Shown piece by piece: positions 52,855 to 64,000 of a stretch of DNA of 64,000 nt (position 1 is its first letter; every line of letters begins with the position of its first letter). Made by a program: the position numbers and the translations under genes. The stretch comes from Vogesella urethralis (GTDB lineage: Bacteria > Pseudomonadota > Gammaproteobacteria > Burkholderiales > Chromobacteriaceae). The notes below the pieces were generated by a model, which ran no database searches, had not been told where the DNA came from, and worked only from the letters and a program-made list of their open reading frames with translations. Location: positions 1 to 64,000 of the forward strand of contig NZ_VMDW02000091.1 of the NCBI RefSeq assembly GCF_007644045.2, given 5' to 3'.

Positions 52855-54498
52855 TCAGGACTGCAGGGCCGCCTTGCGGGCTTTTTCGATGCTCTGGTTC
52901 ACGTACCACTGCTGCGCGATGGACAGCAGGTTGTTCACTACCCAGTACAGCACCAGGCCGGCCGGGAAGAAGAAGAACATCACCGAGAAGGCTACCGGCA
53001 TGATCTTCATCATCTTGGCCTGCATCGGGTCGGCCGGCGGCGGGTTCAGGAAAGTCTGTGCGAACATGGTGATCGCCATGATCAGCGGCAGCGCGTAGAA
53101 CGGGTCCGGGCGGGCCAGATCGTGGATGTACAGCCATTCCGCCTGGCGCAGCTCTACCGAGGCCAGCAGCGCCCAGTACAGGCCGATGAATACCGGGATC
53201 TGCACCAGCATCGGCAGGCAGCCACCCAGCGGGTTCACTTTCTCGGTCTTGTACATCTCCATCACGGCTTGCTGGAACTTCATGCGGTCGTCGCCGTACT
53301 GCTGCTTCAGGTTTTCCAGACGCGGTGCCAGCACCTTCATCTTGGCCATCGAGCGGTAGGAGGCGGCGGTCAGCGGGTAGAACACGGCCTTCACGGTGAG
53401 GGTGAGCAGCACGATCGCCCAACCCCAGTTGTTCACCAGCGCGTGCAGCTTGGTCAGCAGCCAGAACAGCGGCGACGCGAAGATGTGCACCATGCCGAAG
53501 TCTTTGGCCAGCTCCAGGCCTTCGGTCACCTTGGTCACGGTGTTGTATTCCAGCGGGCCGGCAAACAGCGGTACGGTCAGCGACGCGGTCTTGCCCGGTG
53601 CGACGGTGGGTACCGTCACCAGGGTGGCAGCAGAGTAGGCACCGTTTTTCGGCTCCAGCAAGAACTGACAGCTTTGCGGGGTAGCGCACACCTTCTGGCC
53701 CTGCTCCGGGCTCAGCACCCAGGCAGTACCGAAGTAATGCTGCACCATGCCCACCCAGCCGTTGTCTGCCACTTTGGCGTACTCGGCCTTGCCTTTGTCC
53801 AGGTCTTCAAACTTCACCTTCTGGAACTTGGCGTCGTGGGTGTACACGGCCGGGCCGGTGAAGGTCTGGGCAAAGCGGCTTTCGCCTTCCGGCGCCTTGC
53901 CGTCACGCAGCAGGCGGAAGTAGGCGGTGGTGGACAGTGGGGTGGTACCGCCGTTCACGATGTCGTAGCGCACGTCGATGACGTAGCTACCCTTGCTGAA
54001 GGTGTACACCTTGCTCACCTGCACGCCATTGGCGGCCGGGGCAGTCAGTTTCACCTCCACCTTGTCGCCGGCCAGCGCGTAGCTGGCTTTTTCGGCGGTA
54101 AACACGGTCTTGTGGGTGGGCAGCGCGGTGTTGCCGGCGGCGATCAGGCCGGTTTGCGCCACGTACAGGCGGTCACCCTTGTCGGTGAGCAGCTCGAACG
54201 GCTTGGTGGTATCCACCGCGCCGTCGTGCTTCAGCAGCTGCAGGCTGCGCAGGTCGCCACCATTGGTGTCGATCTCGGCGCGCAGCACGTCGGTATTCAC
54301 TACCACGCGCTGGCCTTTGGCCGGTTTGGCACTGTCTGCCAGCTGGGCAGACGGTACGTCGGAATGCGGGGCGGCTGTCGCGGCAGCTTGTTGCTGCACG
54401 GCAGGCTTGGCGGGCGGCTTCGGCGCGAAGTATTCCTGCCACAGAAGCAGGATGCCGAAAGACAGCGCGATGAAGATAATCAGTCGTCTGGAGTCCAT
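52855..54498 (-). CDS. yidC: Membrane protein insertase YidC
   Basis: A 547-residue insertase that places proteins into the inner membrane alone or with SecYEG. It has an N-terminal helix, a large periplasmic beta domain (about 60-340) and five C-terminal helices including '[55 protein letters not shown]', the conserved cytoplasmic coiled region. Length is normal. It lies 17 bases after yidD. Confidence 0.96.
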   Translation of the reverse strand: MDSRRLIIFIALSFGILLLWQEYFAPKPPAKPAVQQQAAATAAPHSDVPSAQLADSAKPAKGQRVVVNTDVLRAEIDTNGGDLRSLQLLKHDGAVDTTKPFELLTDKGDRLYVAQTGLIAAGNTALPTHKTVFTAEKASYALAGDKVEVKLTAPAANGVQVSKVYTFSKGSYVIDVRYDIVNGGTTPLSTTAYFRLLRDGKAPEGESRFAQTFTGPAVYTHDAKFQKVKFEDLDKGKAEYAKVADNGWVGMVQHYFGTAWVLSPEQGQKVCATPQSCQFLLEPKNGAYSAATLVTVPTVAPGKTASLTVPLFAGPLEYNTVTKVTEGLELAKDFGMVHIFASPLFWLLTKLHALVNNWGWAIVLLTLTVKAVFYPLTAASYRSMAKMKVLAPRLENLKQQYGDDRMKFQQAVMEMYKTEKVNPLGGCLPMLVQIPVFIGLYWALLASVELRQAEWLYIHDLARPDPFYALPLIMAITMFAQTFLNPPPADPMQAKMMKIMPVAFSVMFFFFPAGLVLYWVVNNLLSIAQQWYVNQSIEKARKAALQS

Positions 54499-54515
54499 CT
54501 CTCTTACCGGAAAGG

Positions 54516-54725
54516 TCAGGGAACCGGGTCATAACCGCTGCCGCCCCAGGGGTGGCAACGGCAAATCCGTCGTGTCGCAAGCAAGCCGCCCTTGATGGCG
54601 CCGTGCTTTCTTAATGCTTCGATGGCGTAGGCCGAACACGTTGGCTGATAACGGCAACGCGGCGGCAACCAGGGGCTGATGGCCAGCTGGTAGAAACGCA
54701 CCAGAAGTATCAAGAGTTTCGACAT
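54516..54725 (-). CDS. yidD: Membrane protein insertion efficiency factor YidD
   Basis: A 69-residue protein with the conserved '[59 protein letters not shown]' layout, including the Cys residues and amphipathic N-terminus. Overlaps rnpA by 16 bases. Confidence 0.95.
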   Translation of the reverse strand: MSKLLILLVRFYQLAISPWLPPRCRYQPTCSAYAIEALRKHGAIKGGLLATRRICRCHPWGGSGYDPVP

Positions 54726-55063
54726 CGGGCTAGTTTAGCAAATAGCGCGGCCAGGGCTGTGACAGCTTGTTGGTAGTCGTCGCGGTGGTAGGCCTGACGC
54801 GAACGCACCACAAAGTCCATGGCGGGCAGCGTGTGCTGGTTCAGGCGAAACCATTCGCGCACCGTCCGCTTGATGTAATTGCGGCGGTTGGCGCGTTTGG
54901 CCACCTTTTTGCCCACCACCAGGCCCAGACGCGCATGCGTCAGGCCGTTAGGCCGCGCGTACACCTGGAACAACTGGTTGCTGCGCGCGTTGCGCAAATG
55001 AAAAACGGATGAGAACTCATCCGTTTTTAAAAGCCGGTGCGCACGGCGAAATGTGTTGTCCAA
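54710..55063 (-). CDS. rnpA: Ribonuclease P protein component
   Basis: A 117-residue basic protein that supports the RNase P RNA in tRNA 5' processing. The RNR signature appears as '[18 protein letters not shown]'. It begins with a TTG codon three bases after the rpmH stop; I keep it because '[20 protein letters not shown]' matches the normal N-terminus. Confidence 0.93.
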   Translation of the reverse strand: MDNTFRRAHRLLKTDEFSSVFHLRNARSNQLFQVYARPNGLTHARLGLVVGKKVAKRANRRNYIKRTVREWFRLNQHTLPAMDFVVRSRQAYHRDDYQQAVTALAALFAKLARCRNS

Positions 55064-55066
55064 GCG

Positions 55067-55201
55067 TTAGACAGCCAGACGCTTGCGACCTTTAGCGCGA
55101 CGGGCGGCCAGAACGGCACGACCACCACGGGTCTTGGAGCGAACGAGGAAGCCGTGGGTACGCTTGCGGCGGGTATTGGAAGGCTGGTAAGTACGTTTCA
55201 T
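55067..55201 (-). CDS. rpmH: 50S ribosomal protein L34
   Basis: A 44-residue protein '[21 protein letters not shown]' to 'KGRKRLAV', the complete L34 sequence. AGGAAAA precedes the ATG. First gene of rpmH-rnpA-yidD-yidC. Confidence 0.97.
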   Translation of the reverse strand: MKRTYQPSNTRRKRTHGFLVRSKTRGGRAVLAARRAKGRKRLAV

Positions 55202-55575
55202 GATGGTTTTCCTGTTTCGAAACGGAAATAAACGCGTGATTACACAGATAAAGCCATGTTTTGTCAAGCATTGCGTCTTTAAAGGCGGTAGCAGCACCGC
55301 CCTGCCCTACGGGCTGACGCATTATAGAGACAACAAACGCGCCCGTAACGGGCGGCCAACTGCACAAAATGTTTGCAACGCTGTGGATAACTTTGGGCAA
55401 AAGCCGTAGAATAGCCGTTTGAAAAAGCTGCCTGCTGCCGTGCCCTGCAAAGCAATCTTGATCTGCACACGGCGCCCTGATGCAGGCCACCCAACCATAA
55501 CCGTCGGTGTTACTCGCCGCCGGTTCTCCCGCCCCCAAGACCAGTTGTCTCGATTACGGCGGGATTTTGTTTTTA
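55202..55575. promoter_or_regulatory. rpmH-dnaA intergenic region with DnaA box (possible oriC part)
   Basis: 374 bases between divergent rpmH and dnaA. One perfect DnaA box, TGTGGATAA, lies at 55382-55390. TAGAAT at 55407-55412 is a likely -10 of dnaA, and the box overlaps the corresponding -35 (TGGATA), implying DnaA autoregulation. I saw no other consensus box, so the replication origin may be only partly here. Confidence 0.6.
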
Positions 55576-57039
55576 ATGACTTTGATGACTGCACCGGAAC
55601 ACTTCTGGCCTACGTGCCTGACGCGTCTGGAGGAAGAACTGTCCTCCCAGCAATTCAATACCTGGATCCGTCCTCTGGCCGCCGAGCCGTCCGAGGAGGC
55701 GCTGGTATTGTACGCGCCCAACCGTTTCATCCTGCAGTTCATCAAGGACCGCTTCCTCGCGCGTATTGAAGAGCTGGCCATCGAGCTGCTGGGCGAAATG
55801 CCGGTAGAGCTGCGCATTGGCGCGCCGGCGGGCAAAGCCCCGGCGCCGGTTACGCCGCCCAAAGCCACGCCGCGCAGCAACGGCGCCGCGCCGGCCGCTG
55901 CGGCCAACGTGGACGTTGGCGACGCTAAACCTGCCGACAGCAAACCGGCCAGCAACCCCAGCGTGGCCACCAGCCCCAAGCAAGCGGCGCTGAAAGCCAT
56001 TGGCGGCGGCCACGAAAGCACCCGCCTGAACCCGGCGTTCACCTTCGATACGCTGGTGACCGGTAAAGGTAACCAGCTGGCGCGCGCCGCCGCGCTGCAA
56101 ATTGCCGAAAACCCGGGCGACCCGGCCTACAACCCGCTGTTTGTGTACGGCGGCGTCGGCTTAGGTAAGACCCACTTGATCCAGGCCATCGGTAACCACG
56201 TTTACCAGAAGAACCCGCAAGCCAAGATCCGCTACATCCACGCCGAACGCTACGTGGCCGACATCATGCGCGCCTACCAGCACAAGGCGTTTGACGAGTT
56301 CAAGCGCTACTACCACAGCCTGGACCTGCTGCTGATCGACGACATCCAGTTCTTTGCCGGCAAGAACCGCACGCAAGAAGAATTCTTCTACGCCTTCAAC
56401 GCGCTGATCGAGGGCGGCAAGCAGGTGATCATGACCTGCGACAGCTACCCCAAGCAGATCGAAGGCATGGAAGAGCGCCTGATCTCGCGCTTCAGCTGGG
56501 GCCTTACCGTCGAGATTCAGCCGCCGGAGCTGGAAATGCGCGTGGCCATCCTGATGAAGAAGGCCGAAGCCGACAACACCAAGCTGGACCACAACGTGGC
56601 ATTCTTCATTGCCCAGAACGTGCGCAGCAACGTGCGCGAGCTGGAAGGCGCGCTGAAGCGCGTGGTGGCCTACGCCCGCTTTACCAGCCAGCCCATCACC
56701 ATGGAGCTGGTAAAAGAGGCGCTGAAAGATATCCTGGCCGCCGGCAACCGCCAGGTTACCGTGGACGCCATCCAGAAAACGGTGGCCGAGTACTACAAGA
56801 TCAAGCTGTCGGACATGCACAGCAAAAAGCGCAGCCGCGACATCGCGCGCCCGCGCCAGGTAGCCATGGCGCTGGCCAAAGAGCTTACCTCGCTGAGCCT
56901 GCCCAATATCGGCGATGCCTTCGGCGGCCGCGATCACACCACCGTGCTGCACGCGTGCAAAACCATTGCCGAAATGCGCGGCAGTGACGCCGACATCGCC
57001 CACGATTACGATACGCTGCTGTCCATGCTGCGTAACTGA
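55576..57039 (+). CDS. dnaA: Chromosomal replication initiator DnaA
   Basis: A 487-residue initiator. Domain I opens '[25 protein letters not shown]'. An Ala/Pro-rich domain II (about 85-150) is longer than in E. coli. AAA+ Walker A '[10 protein letters not shown]' and Walker B 'LLIDDIQFF' follow, then the DNA-binding domain with '[11 protein letters not shown]'. I use ATG 55576; ATG 55585 is an alternative. Confidence 0.96.
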   Translation: MTLMTAPEHFWPTCLTRLEEELSSQQFNTWIRPLAAEPSEEALVLYAPNRFILQFIKDRFLARIEELAIELLGEMPVELRIGAPAGKAPAPVTPPKATPRSNGAAPAAAANVDVGDAKPADSKPASNPSVATSPKQAALKAIGGGHESTRLNPAFTFDTLVTGKGNQLARAAALQIAENPGDPAYNPLFVYGGVGLGKTHLIQAIGNHVYQKNPQAKIRYIHAERYVADIMRAYQHKAFDEFKRYYHSLDLLLIDDIQFFAGKNRTQEEFFYAFNALIEGGKQVIMTCDSYPKQIEGMEERLISRFSWGLTVEIQPPELEMRVAILMKKAEADNTKLDHNVAFFIAQNVRSNVRELEGALKRVVAYARFTSQPITMELVKEALKDILAAGNRQVTVDAIQKTVAEYYKIKLSDMHSKKRSRDIARPRQVAMALAKELTSLSLPNIGDAFGGRDHTTVLHACKTIAEMRGSDADIAHDYDTLLSMLRN

Positions 57040-57082
57040 AGCATTTTTTGATAACGACCTGTAACCCACCAGGAGTCCGCAC

Positions 57083-58189
57083 ATGCTGATTCTGCAAGCC
57101 GAACGCGATGCACTGCTCAAACCCCTGCTGGCTGTCACCGGCATTGTGGAGCGTCGCCACACCCTGCCCATCCTCTCGAACGTACTGATCGAGAAGAAGG
57201 CAGATGCGGTGAGCTTTCTGGCTACCGATCTGGAAATCCAGATCACCACCGCCAGCCACGACGACATCGCCGGTGAAGCCTTCCGCCTCACCACCTCGGC
57301 CAAGAAGCTGCAGGACATCCTGCGTGCCATCCCCGGTAACGCCACCGTTACCCTGGAACAACAGGACGGCCGCCTTACCCTGAAAGCCGGCAAAAGCCGC
57401 TTCAACCTGCAAACGCTGCCGGCAGACGACTTCCCGCTGCTGTCGGCCGCCAGTGCCGCCGAAGCCAGCTTCAGCCTGGCCCAGCGCGACCTGAAGCGCC
57501 TGATTGCCCAGGTACAGTACGCCATGGCGGTGCAGGACATCCGCTACTACCTGAACGGCCTGCTGCTGCAAACCGAAGGCAACCAGGTACGCCTGGTGGC
57601 CACCGACGGCCACCGCCTGGCCTTTGCCAGCGCCGACATCGACGCCAACCTGGCCAAGAGCGAAGTGATTCTGCCGCGCAAAACCATCCTGGAGCTGTAC
57701 AAGCTGCTGCAGGACAGCGACGAGCAGATCAACGTAGAGCTGCTGTCCAACCAGGTACGCTTCAGCTTTGGCAGCACCGTCATCATCAGCAAGATCGTGG
57801 ACGGCAAGTTTCCGGACTACAACCGCGTTATCCCGCTGGACAACAACAACATCTTCCTGCTGGAACGCGTCACCTTCCTGCAGGCCCTGCAGCGTGCGGC
57901 CATTCTGGCCAACGAAAAATTCCGCGGCGTGCGCCTGGTGCTGCGCCCGGGTACGCTGTCCATCCTGTGTACCAACAGTGAACAGGAAGAAGCCGAAGAA
58001 GAGCTGGAAATCGCCTACCAGGGCCCCTCGCTGGAAATCGGCTTCAACATCAACTACCTGCTGGATGTGCTAACCAACCTGCCGGCCGACACCGTACAGC
58101 TCGCCTTTGGCGACGCCGTGCGCGCCGTGCTGGTAACCATCCCCGAGCACGCCACGTTCAAATACGTGGTAATGCCGATGCGCATCTGA
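57083..58189 (+). CDS. dnaN: DNA polymerase III beta sliding clamp
   Basis: A 368-residue clamp with three repeated domains, opening 'MLILQAERDALLKPLLAVTGIVERRHTLPILSNVLI' and ending 'YVVMPMRI', the standard C-terminus. It lies 43 bases after dnaA with an AGGAG site. Confidence 0.97.
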   Translation: MLILQAERDALLKPLLAVTGIVERRHTLPILSNVLIEKKADAVSFLATDLEIQITTASHDDIAGEAFRLTTSAKKLQDILRAIPGNATVTLEQQDGRLTLKAGKSRFNLQTLPADDFPLLSAASAAEASFSLAQRDLKRLIAQVQYAMAVQDIRYYLNGLLLQTEGNQVRLVATDGHRLAFASADIDANLAKSEVILPRKTILELYKLLQDSDEQINVELLSNQVRFSFGSTVIISKIVDGKFPDYNRVIPLDNNNIFLLERVTFLQALQRAAILANEKFRGVRLVLRPGTLSILCTNSEQEEAEEELEIAYQGPSLEIGFNINYLLDVLTNLPADTVQLAFGDAVRAVLVTIPEHATFKYVVMPMRI

Positions 58190-58219
58190 CACCCGCCTGC
58201 CCTGCCCCGCGCAGGGTAA

Positions 58220-60688
<2,469 letters not shown>

Positions 60689-60804
60689 GAATGTAGGTTC
60701 TCTTTCTAAGTGAGATTTTCTCAATTAGTGAGATTGTAAAATGTGTGTAGGATCCCGCGAGTTTCTAGATTTCTGGATTCTGCTCTCAGCACTCCGCTGA
60801 ACAA

Positions 60805-60831
60805 ATGGCCTCTAAGTTGGAGGCCATTTTT
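60805..60831 (+). terminator. gyrB terminator
   Basis: ATGGCCTC-TAAGTTG-GAGGCCAT followed by TTTTTC, about 115 bases after gyrB. It marks the border between core genome and the AT-rich defence island. Confidence 0.85.
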
Positions 60832-61028
60832 CATTTCCGAGTTCTAAACCGATTTGCTTCATGGTTAAAGTTAGTGCGCTTCTCGGTCATAGCAGAAGTT
60901 TTTTGCCTTGGTCGTCTACTTCAACACCCTGTAGCATTGCAGACATTAACGTTTGACGTGCATGACCACCGGAGCGGCGAAGGGAACCCACATGCTGCGA
61001 ATGTGGGTGGTCTCTCTCAACGGAATAA
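60832..61028. other. Island border without a gene
   Basis: About 200 AT-rich bases. One hairpin, ACCCACAT / ATGTGGGT near 60988-61010, is visible. No gene, repeat or attachment site was recognised. Confidence 0.4.
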
Positions 61029-61676
61029 TTAGGCATTTTTTATTACCCGGTCATAAAAAAATTCTCCAAACTCCGTTCGCTCATACGATCTAGCCATCGT
61101 CTTGCTACTTCCAGAATAGTTAGGAAGCATATGAACAGCGACGAGACCATAATTGGTCAACTGAATCGCTGCAGGGGCATCAATGATCATAACCCCCTCG
61201 TACTGATAGAACTGGTCGATTTGGCGAATAAGGTATGGGTTTAGACCGACAATAATATATGAATAGATTTCGAAAGTTTGACGTGAAATTGTTTCATTGA
61301 CCATAAGCCGAAAAGCTCTGCCTAATAACTTCGCCAAAGTTGGATGGTCAATTCTTTCAAGGAGCATTAGGGTTAATTCCCCGATTTTTTCAACGCCTTC
61401 TTCGTCAGAGCAATTTTTGTTCAGGAAATCAGTTCGCTTCTCATGTGAAATTTTTTCGACTTCACACAAAAAAGCCACAATCTTTTTGGCAAAGAAGTAA
61501 GCTGCAATGTTATTTCCTGCTTTGAAGAGGGTCATTGCAGTACCAATAACTGGAATTTCCTTCAGGGCACCTTCCTTCAGTAGGCTATCCAGAGCGACCT
61601 CCCCCAATTTATCTACAAGATCAGCCGTATGGTTTGCATTTGCTACTGAGATTAGTAGAGATCGATTCGGATTCAT
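61029..61676 (-). CDS. Unknown protein of the defence island
   Basis: A 215-residue protein of a scattered family I recognise only by pattern: 'ALDSLLKEGALKEIPVIGTAMTLFKAGNNIAAYFFAKKIVAFLCEVEKISHEKRTDFL'. It has one amphipathic or membrane-associated segment near residues 42-70 and a helical rest. Proteins like this are often solitary genes near defence loci; function unknown. AT-rich codon use is unlike the core genes. No strong ribosome site is seen. Confidence 0.55.
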   Translation of the reverse strand: MNPNRSLLISVANANHTADLVDKLGEVALDSLLKEGALKEIPVIGTAMTLFKAGNNIAAYFFAKKIVAFLCEVEKISHEKRTDFLNKNCSDEEGVEKIGELTLMLLERIDHPTLAKLLGRAFRLMVNETISRQTFEIYSYIIVGLNPYLIRQIDQFYQYEGVMIIDAPAAIQLTNYGLVAVHMLPNYSGSSKTMARSYERTEFGEFFYDRVIKNA

Positions 61677-62049
61677 AGAGAAAGTATGGCTAATGTGACA
61701 TCGACACCGAGTAGTAGAAAATAATATATCAAGTATCGGATGAAATTTAATTAGAGAACTTGATGGATAAAGATTTTATAAGCCTGCTTCTGAACAATAC
61801 CTGCTGCCAATGTGGTGTAGCACGACTGGCAGTCCTAGCCGGTCTGCTGCCTGCAGTGCATTATTAGATCAGACAGCAGAGCAGATCAGCTAAGGCTACC
61901 AGTATAAGGTAAAGCAATCTGTGACTGAGTTCGAATACAGATTCAGGAGTCAGAGAGAATAATATTCAAAGATTTCAAGTAAAGTCTATGTGGGCGCAAA
62001 GAGAACCCACGAGTTCAATATACGCCCCTTGGGATTGAAAAATTAACTT
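61677..62049. other. 373-base AT-rich spacer
   Basis: No convincing gene. A 34-codon reading from 61763 has no ribosome site or similarity I recognise. TGTGGG/CCCAC stems occur near 61990 but without a T-run. Confidence 0.4.
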
Positions 62050-62733
62050 TCAAAGCCGCCCGATATCAATTTTATAACCTTGAGCAGCCATTTCTTTAGC
62101 GAGCAAAACAGACCCATCGGTTACAGAGTCCTTAAAGGGGATATAGATCAACCCTTGAATATCAGATGGACGCTCCATATTCTCTTGCTGCTTTAGAAGA
62201 ATTGCGACATTTTTCCGCCCAAGTTTAGCAAGCATCATTCCCAATTCAAGCACGACATTTTGACGTGCTCGATAAGCTCTTTCGTCTTCGTGCCCATCCC
62301 GAAACCCGATATCATCAGGAGTCGCAAGCACCACAGCAAAATTGGCCTCACTGGTGTGTTTTTCCAGCTTCTCAATGATTGTCTGGCCTTCGCTTGGTAG
62401 CTGATCAAGAATTAGCGGGTCAAGATCCCAACGGCGGAGCATCGCTTCGAGTTGTGCACGAGAATCTACGTCGTGACCATAAACAACAAAAACCTTCTTT
62501 CGTGTAGCCACCGTCGTGGCAACGACAGGCACCACACCATTCTGAACAGCTAAGCCCAGAAGAGCTTTTACTTGTTCGACATGCTGCCCCTGGGGGGTGA
62601 CGGTTCCCTTATCGTATACGTTCACCTTCGCACCATTCCTGAAGGAAAACTGAATGCCATAAGGAATGATCTTTTCTTCATCTAAGACAAAGCCATTGTC
62701 TTGAAGTATCCCTAACACTTCTTCTTTCTTCAC
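62050..62733 (-). CDS. Cap12-type TIR-like nucleotide-binding protein
   Basis: A 227-residue protein. Residues 1-65 form a small N-terminal domain ('GILQDNGFVLDEEKIIPYGIQFSFRNGAKVNVYDKGT'). From 79 on is a TIR-like domain of the Cap12/PycTIR type: 'KKVFVVYGHD' (80-89), 'LEKHTSEANFAVVLATPDD', and Glu163 in 'QNVVLELGMMLAKLGR' as the probable NAD-cleaving residue. It starts with GTG behind GGAGAG. No cyclic-nucleotide synthase is visible, so it may be a second TIR for the neighbouring Thoeris-like system or act alone. Confidence 0.75.
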   Translation of the reverse strand: MKKEEVLGILQDNGFVLDEEKIIPYGIQFSFRNGAKVNVYDKGTVTPQGQHVEQVKALLGLAVQNGVVPVVATTVATRKKVFVVYGHDVDSRAQLEAMLRRWDLDPLILDQLPSEGQTIIEKLEKHTSEANFAVVLATPDDIGFRDGHEDERAYRARQNVVLELGMMLAKLGRKNVAILLKQQENMERPSDIQGLIYIPFKDSVTDGSVLLAKEMAAQGYKIDIGRL

Positions 62734-62823
62734 GAAATCTCTCCTCGTACGTAGTTAACGATGGCGTTGCAACACCTGCCAAGTGCATCCATTCATCATG
62801 TGTACTTTCTCGTGCGATGCCGC

Positions 62824-63384
62824 CTAGCGCTTTATGAGTCCCCAACCAACCTGTGTTTCACGGTTATAGAAGCCGTAGCCATTAGTCGGATACGTTGTGT
62901 TCGAGACGCCAAATTGATCAATAGCATCAAGAACAGCAGGCAGCTTGAACGGGATATGAATTACACGAGCAGTGTTGTTCATGATGCGAGATGCAAGTGC
63001 TGGGGGCCAATAGTGCGAGAGCTCCGCCGGAGCCAGTATTGAGTCATAGTCCGGATAGACGGCAATGATCGGCATCTGACACTCATCTATAGCGTAGGTG
63101 ATCTCGAATGGAACCCAGTCGGTATCGTTTTTCGTTGTCGCTGTCAGGACAAGGACCATATGCTTAGAGTTGTTAAGCCGAGTGATCAGCGCGCGGCGTA
63201 ATGTTTCCCTTGTTGACGAATCTCGTACTGCCGATGTTTTCTCATGGCTGTTGATCAATTTGAAATCGATGTTCTTGTTAGCACTCCACATCTTCATCGT
63301 GTTGTAGTACTTAATATCAGATGCAGTTGGGTCAGTCGTACCGCCTGCATGGAAGGCGACATAGGTGCCATTACGGTAAGCCAT
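62824..63384 (-). CDS. thsB: ThsB-like TIR-domain protein (Thoeris)
   Basis: A 186-residue TIR protein. 'TYVAFHAGG' resembles the first TIR strand and loop, 'STRETLRRALITRLNNSKHMVLVLTATTKND' the central part, and 'DWVPFEITYAIDE' contains Trp90 and catalytic Glu94 of the ThsB/DUF1863 group. In Thoeris, such TIRs sense phage and make an ADP-ribose-derived signal. GGAG, formed at the end of the upstream gene, precedes ATG 63384 by six bases; a two-base gap shows co-translation with the macro-domain gene. Confidence 0.78.
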   Translation of the reverse strand: MAYRNGTYVAFHAGGTTDPTASDIKYYNTMKMWSANKNIDFKLINSHEKTSAVRDSSTRETLRRALITRLNNSKHMVLVLTATTKNDTDWVPFEITYAIDECQMPIIAVYPDYDSILAPAELSHYWPPALASRIMNNTARVIHIPFKLPAVLDAIDQFGVSNTTYPTNGYGFYNRETQVGWGLIKR

Positions 63385-63386
63385 TT

Positions 63387-64000
63387 TTAACTCCAAAAAG
63401 TTGCAACCGAGTCCAAGTCAATTTCATCATATCGAGACGGGTGAATGACAACCTCTATTTCGAGCGCGACTTGATTTTTCTTTGTTTCGTTAACGAGTAC
63501 TAAGAGGATAATTTGCAACAGTTGGTTGGAGGGCAAGCCAATACCAGATAAGCCAGAACCGACTAGTGGAACAACCAGTTTCTCTCCACCGAGGACAAGG
63601 CGAGCCTTTGCGCACAATCCCTCAAGGGCTCGCACTAGGTCTGGTAAAGACGCAGAAGCCTTGAATGTTGTGATATTGGTAGTGCAAAGCGCAAAGAGAA
63701 GGAATCGATGTGAGTTGGTCCGAATGCTTGCCGTGGTGCCAATGTCAAATCGGCTAGTTTTTCCACCGGGACGTTGTACTTGCACGCTCGATGTATTAAC
63801 AAGATCAGCCGCTACCAATTGGTCAAAAGACGCATGGTGCCCACCAAAAAAGCGATCAATAACAATCCCGTGGAGGGACTTTGGAGAGACGGGTAGTCCA
63901 AGCTCGCTATCAAAGTACTCGTTCACAGGAATAGCTAAATGACCAGCATGATCAAAAATATCACCGAAGGATACGGTTACCTTTGTATTCGAATGACCAA
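63387..64000 (-). CDS. thsA: ThsA-like macro-domain effector, partial (5' end beyond window)
   Basis: The reading stays open to the window edge, so the N-terminus is missing. The visible part, 'KVTVSFGDIFDHAGHLAIPVNEYFDSELGLPVSPKSLHGIVIDRFFGG' through 'LVVPLVGSGLSGIGLPSNQLLQIILLVLV', matches the macro domain of type II Thoeris ThsA, which binds the TIR-made signal. Known members carry two N-terminal membrane helices that would lie off the window. GTG at 63926 is an internal codon, not the start. Confidence 0.75.
   Translation of the reverse strand, partial: GHSNTKVTVSFGDIFDHAGHLAIPVNEYFDSELGLPVSPKSLHGIVIDRFFGGHHASFDQLVAADLVNTSSVQVQRPGGKTSRFDIGTTASIRTNSHRFLLFALCTTNITTFKASASLPDLVRALEGLCAKARLVLGGEKLVVPLVGSGLSGIGLPSNQLLQIILLVLVNETKKNQVALEIEVVIHPSRYDEIDLDSVATFWS

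Noticed and set aside
61763-61867. 34-codon reading with CCxxC
   Set aside because: No ribosome site, no neighbour support and no similarity recognised.

Overview
The window is about 64 kb of GC-rich chromosome from a betaproteobacterium, most likely a member of the Neisseriales (Chromobacteriaceae-like; Vogesella, Chromobacterium and Aquitalea are plausible relatives). This is inferred from gene content, the rpmH-rnpA-yidD-yidC-mnmE / dnaA-dnaN-gyrB replication block, type IV minor pilin genes and a very frequent short repeat that behaves like a DNA uptake sequence. No genus was confirmed.

Left part (1-42.4 kb, core-like): an rRNA operon promoter fires off the left edge. It is followed by a Fur-boxed tonB-exbB-exbD operon and piuC, a hairpin-rich candidate small RNA, a GcvA-type LysR regulator, a five-gene minor pilin operon, an RND efflux pair, small proteins and an acetyltransferase, a META-domain lipoprotein, and a soluble FIST-domain chemoreceptor. 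Next comes an aldehyde dehydrogenase with a near-consensus sigma-54 promoter beside its AcoR-like activator. A six-gene operon then combines an oxygen-sensor-like diiron protein, a FimV-like TPR protein, a receiver-like protein, an MglA-like GTPase and roadblock-type proteins behind an FNR-type box. After it lie pntAA-pntAB-pntB, ugpQ, two lone periplasmic binding proteins, a sulfatase-fold membrane enzyme and a polyamine uptake/catabolism cluster.

Middle (42.5-51.3 kb): an 8.8-kb integrative element resembling a P4-type satellite sits at the 3' end of mnmE, the same kind of target used by SGI1. It carries a tyrosine integrase, an AlpA-type regulator, an Ash/Icd-like protein, a PriCT/Toprim/DUF927 primase-helicase and a chain of stop/start-coupled small genes. 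It also has integrase arm-type repeats at both ends and two mirror-image clusters of six GTGGGAAC boxes that look like replication iterons.

Right part (51.3-64 kb): mnmE, yidC, yidD, rnpA and rpmH read left; dnaA, dnaN and gyrB read right from a DnaA-boxed intergenic region. After the gyrB terminator composition shifts abruptly to AT-rich, the short repeat disappears, and a defence island begins: an unknown protein, a Cap12-type TIR protein, a ThsB-like TIR protein and a ThsA macro-domain protein that runs off the window (type II Thoeris-like).

A window-wide signal is the 11-mer GGTTGGCCGCA (often AAGGTTGGCCGCAA): I counted 28 exact copies on both strands, inside genes and as inverted pairs between genes. 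It is absent from the defence island.
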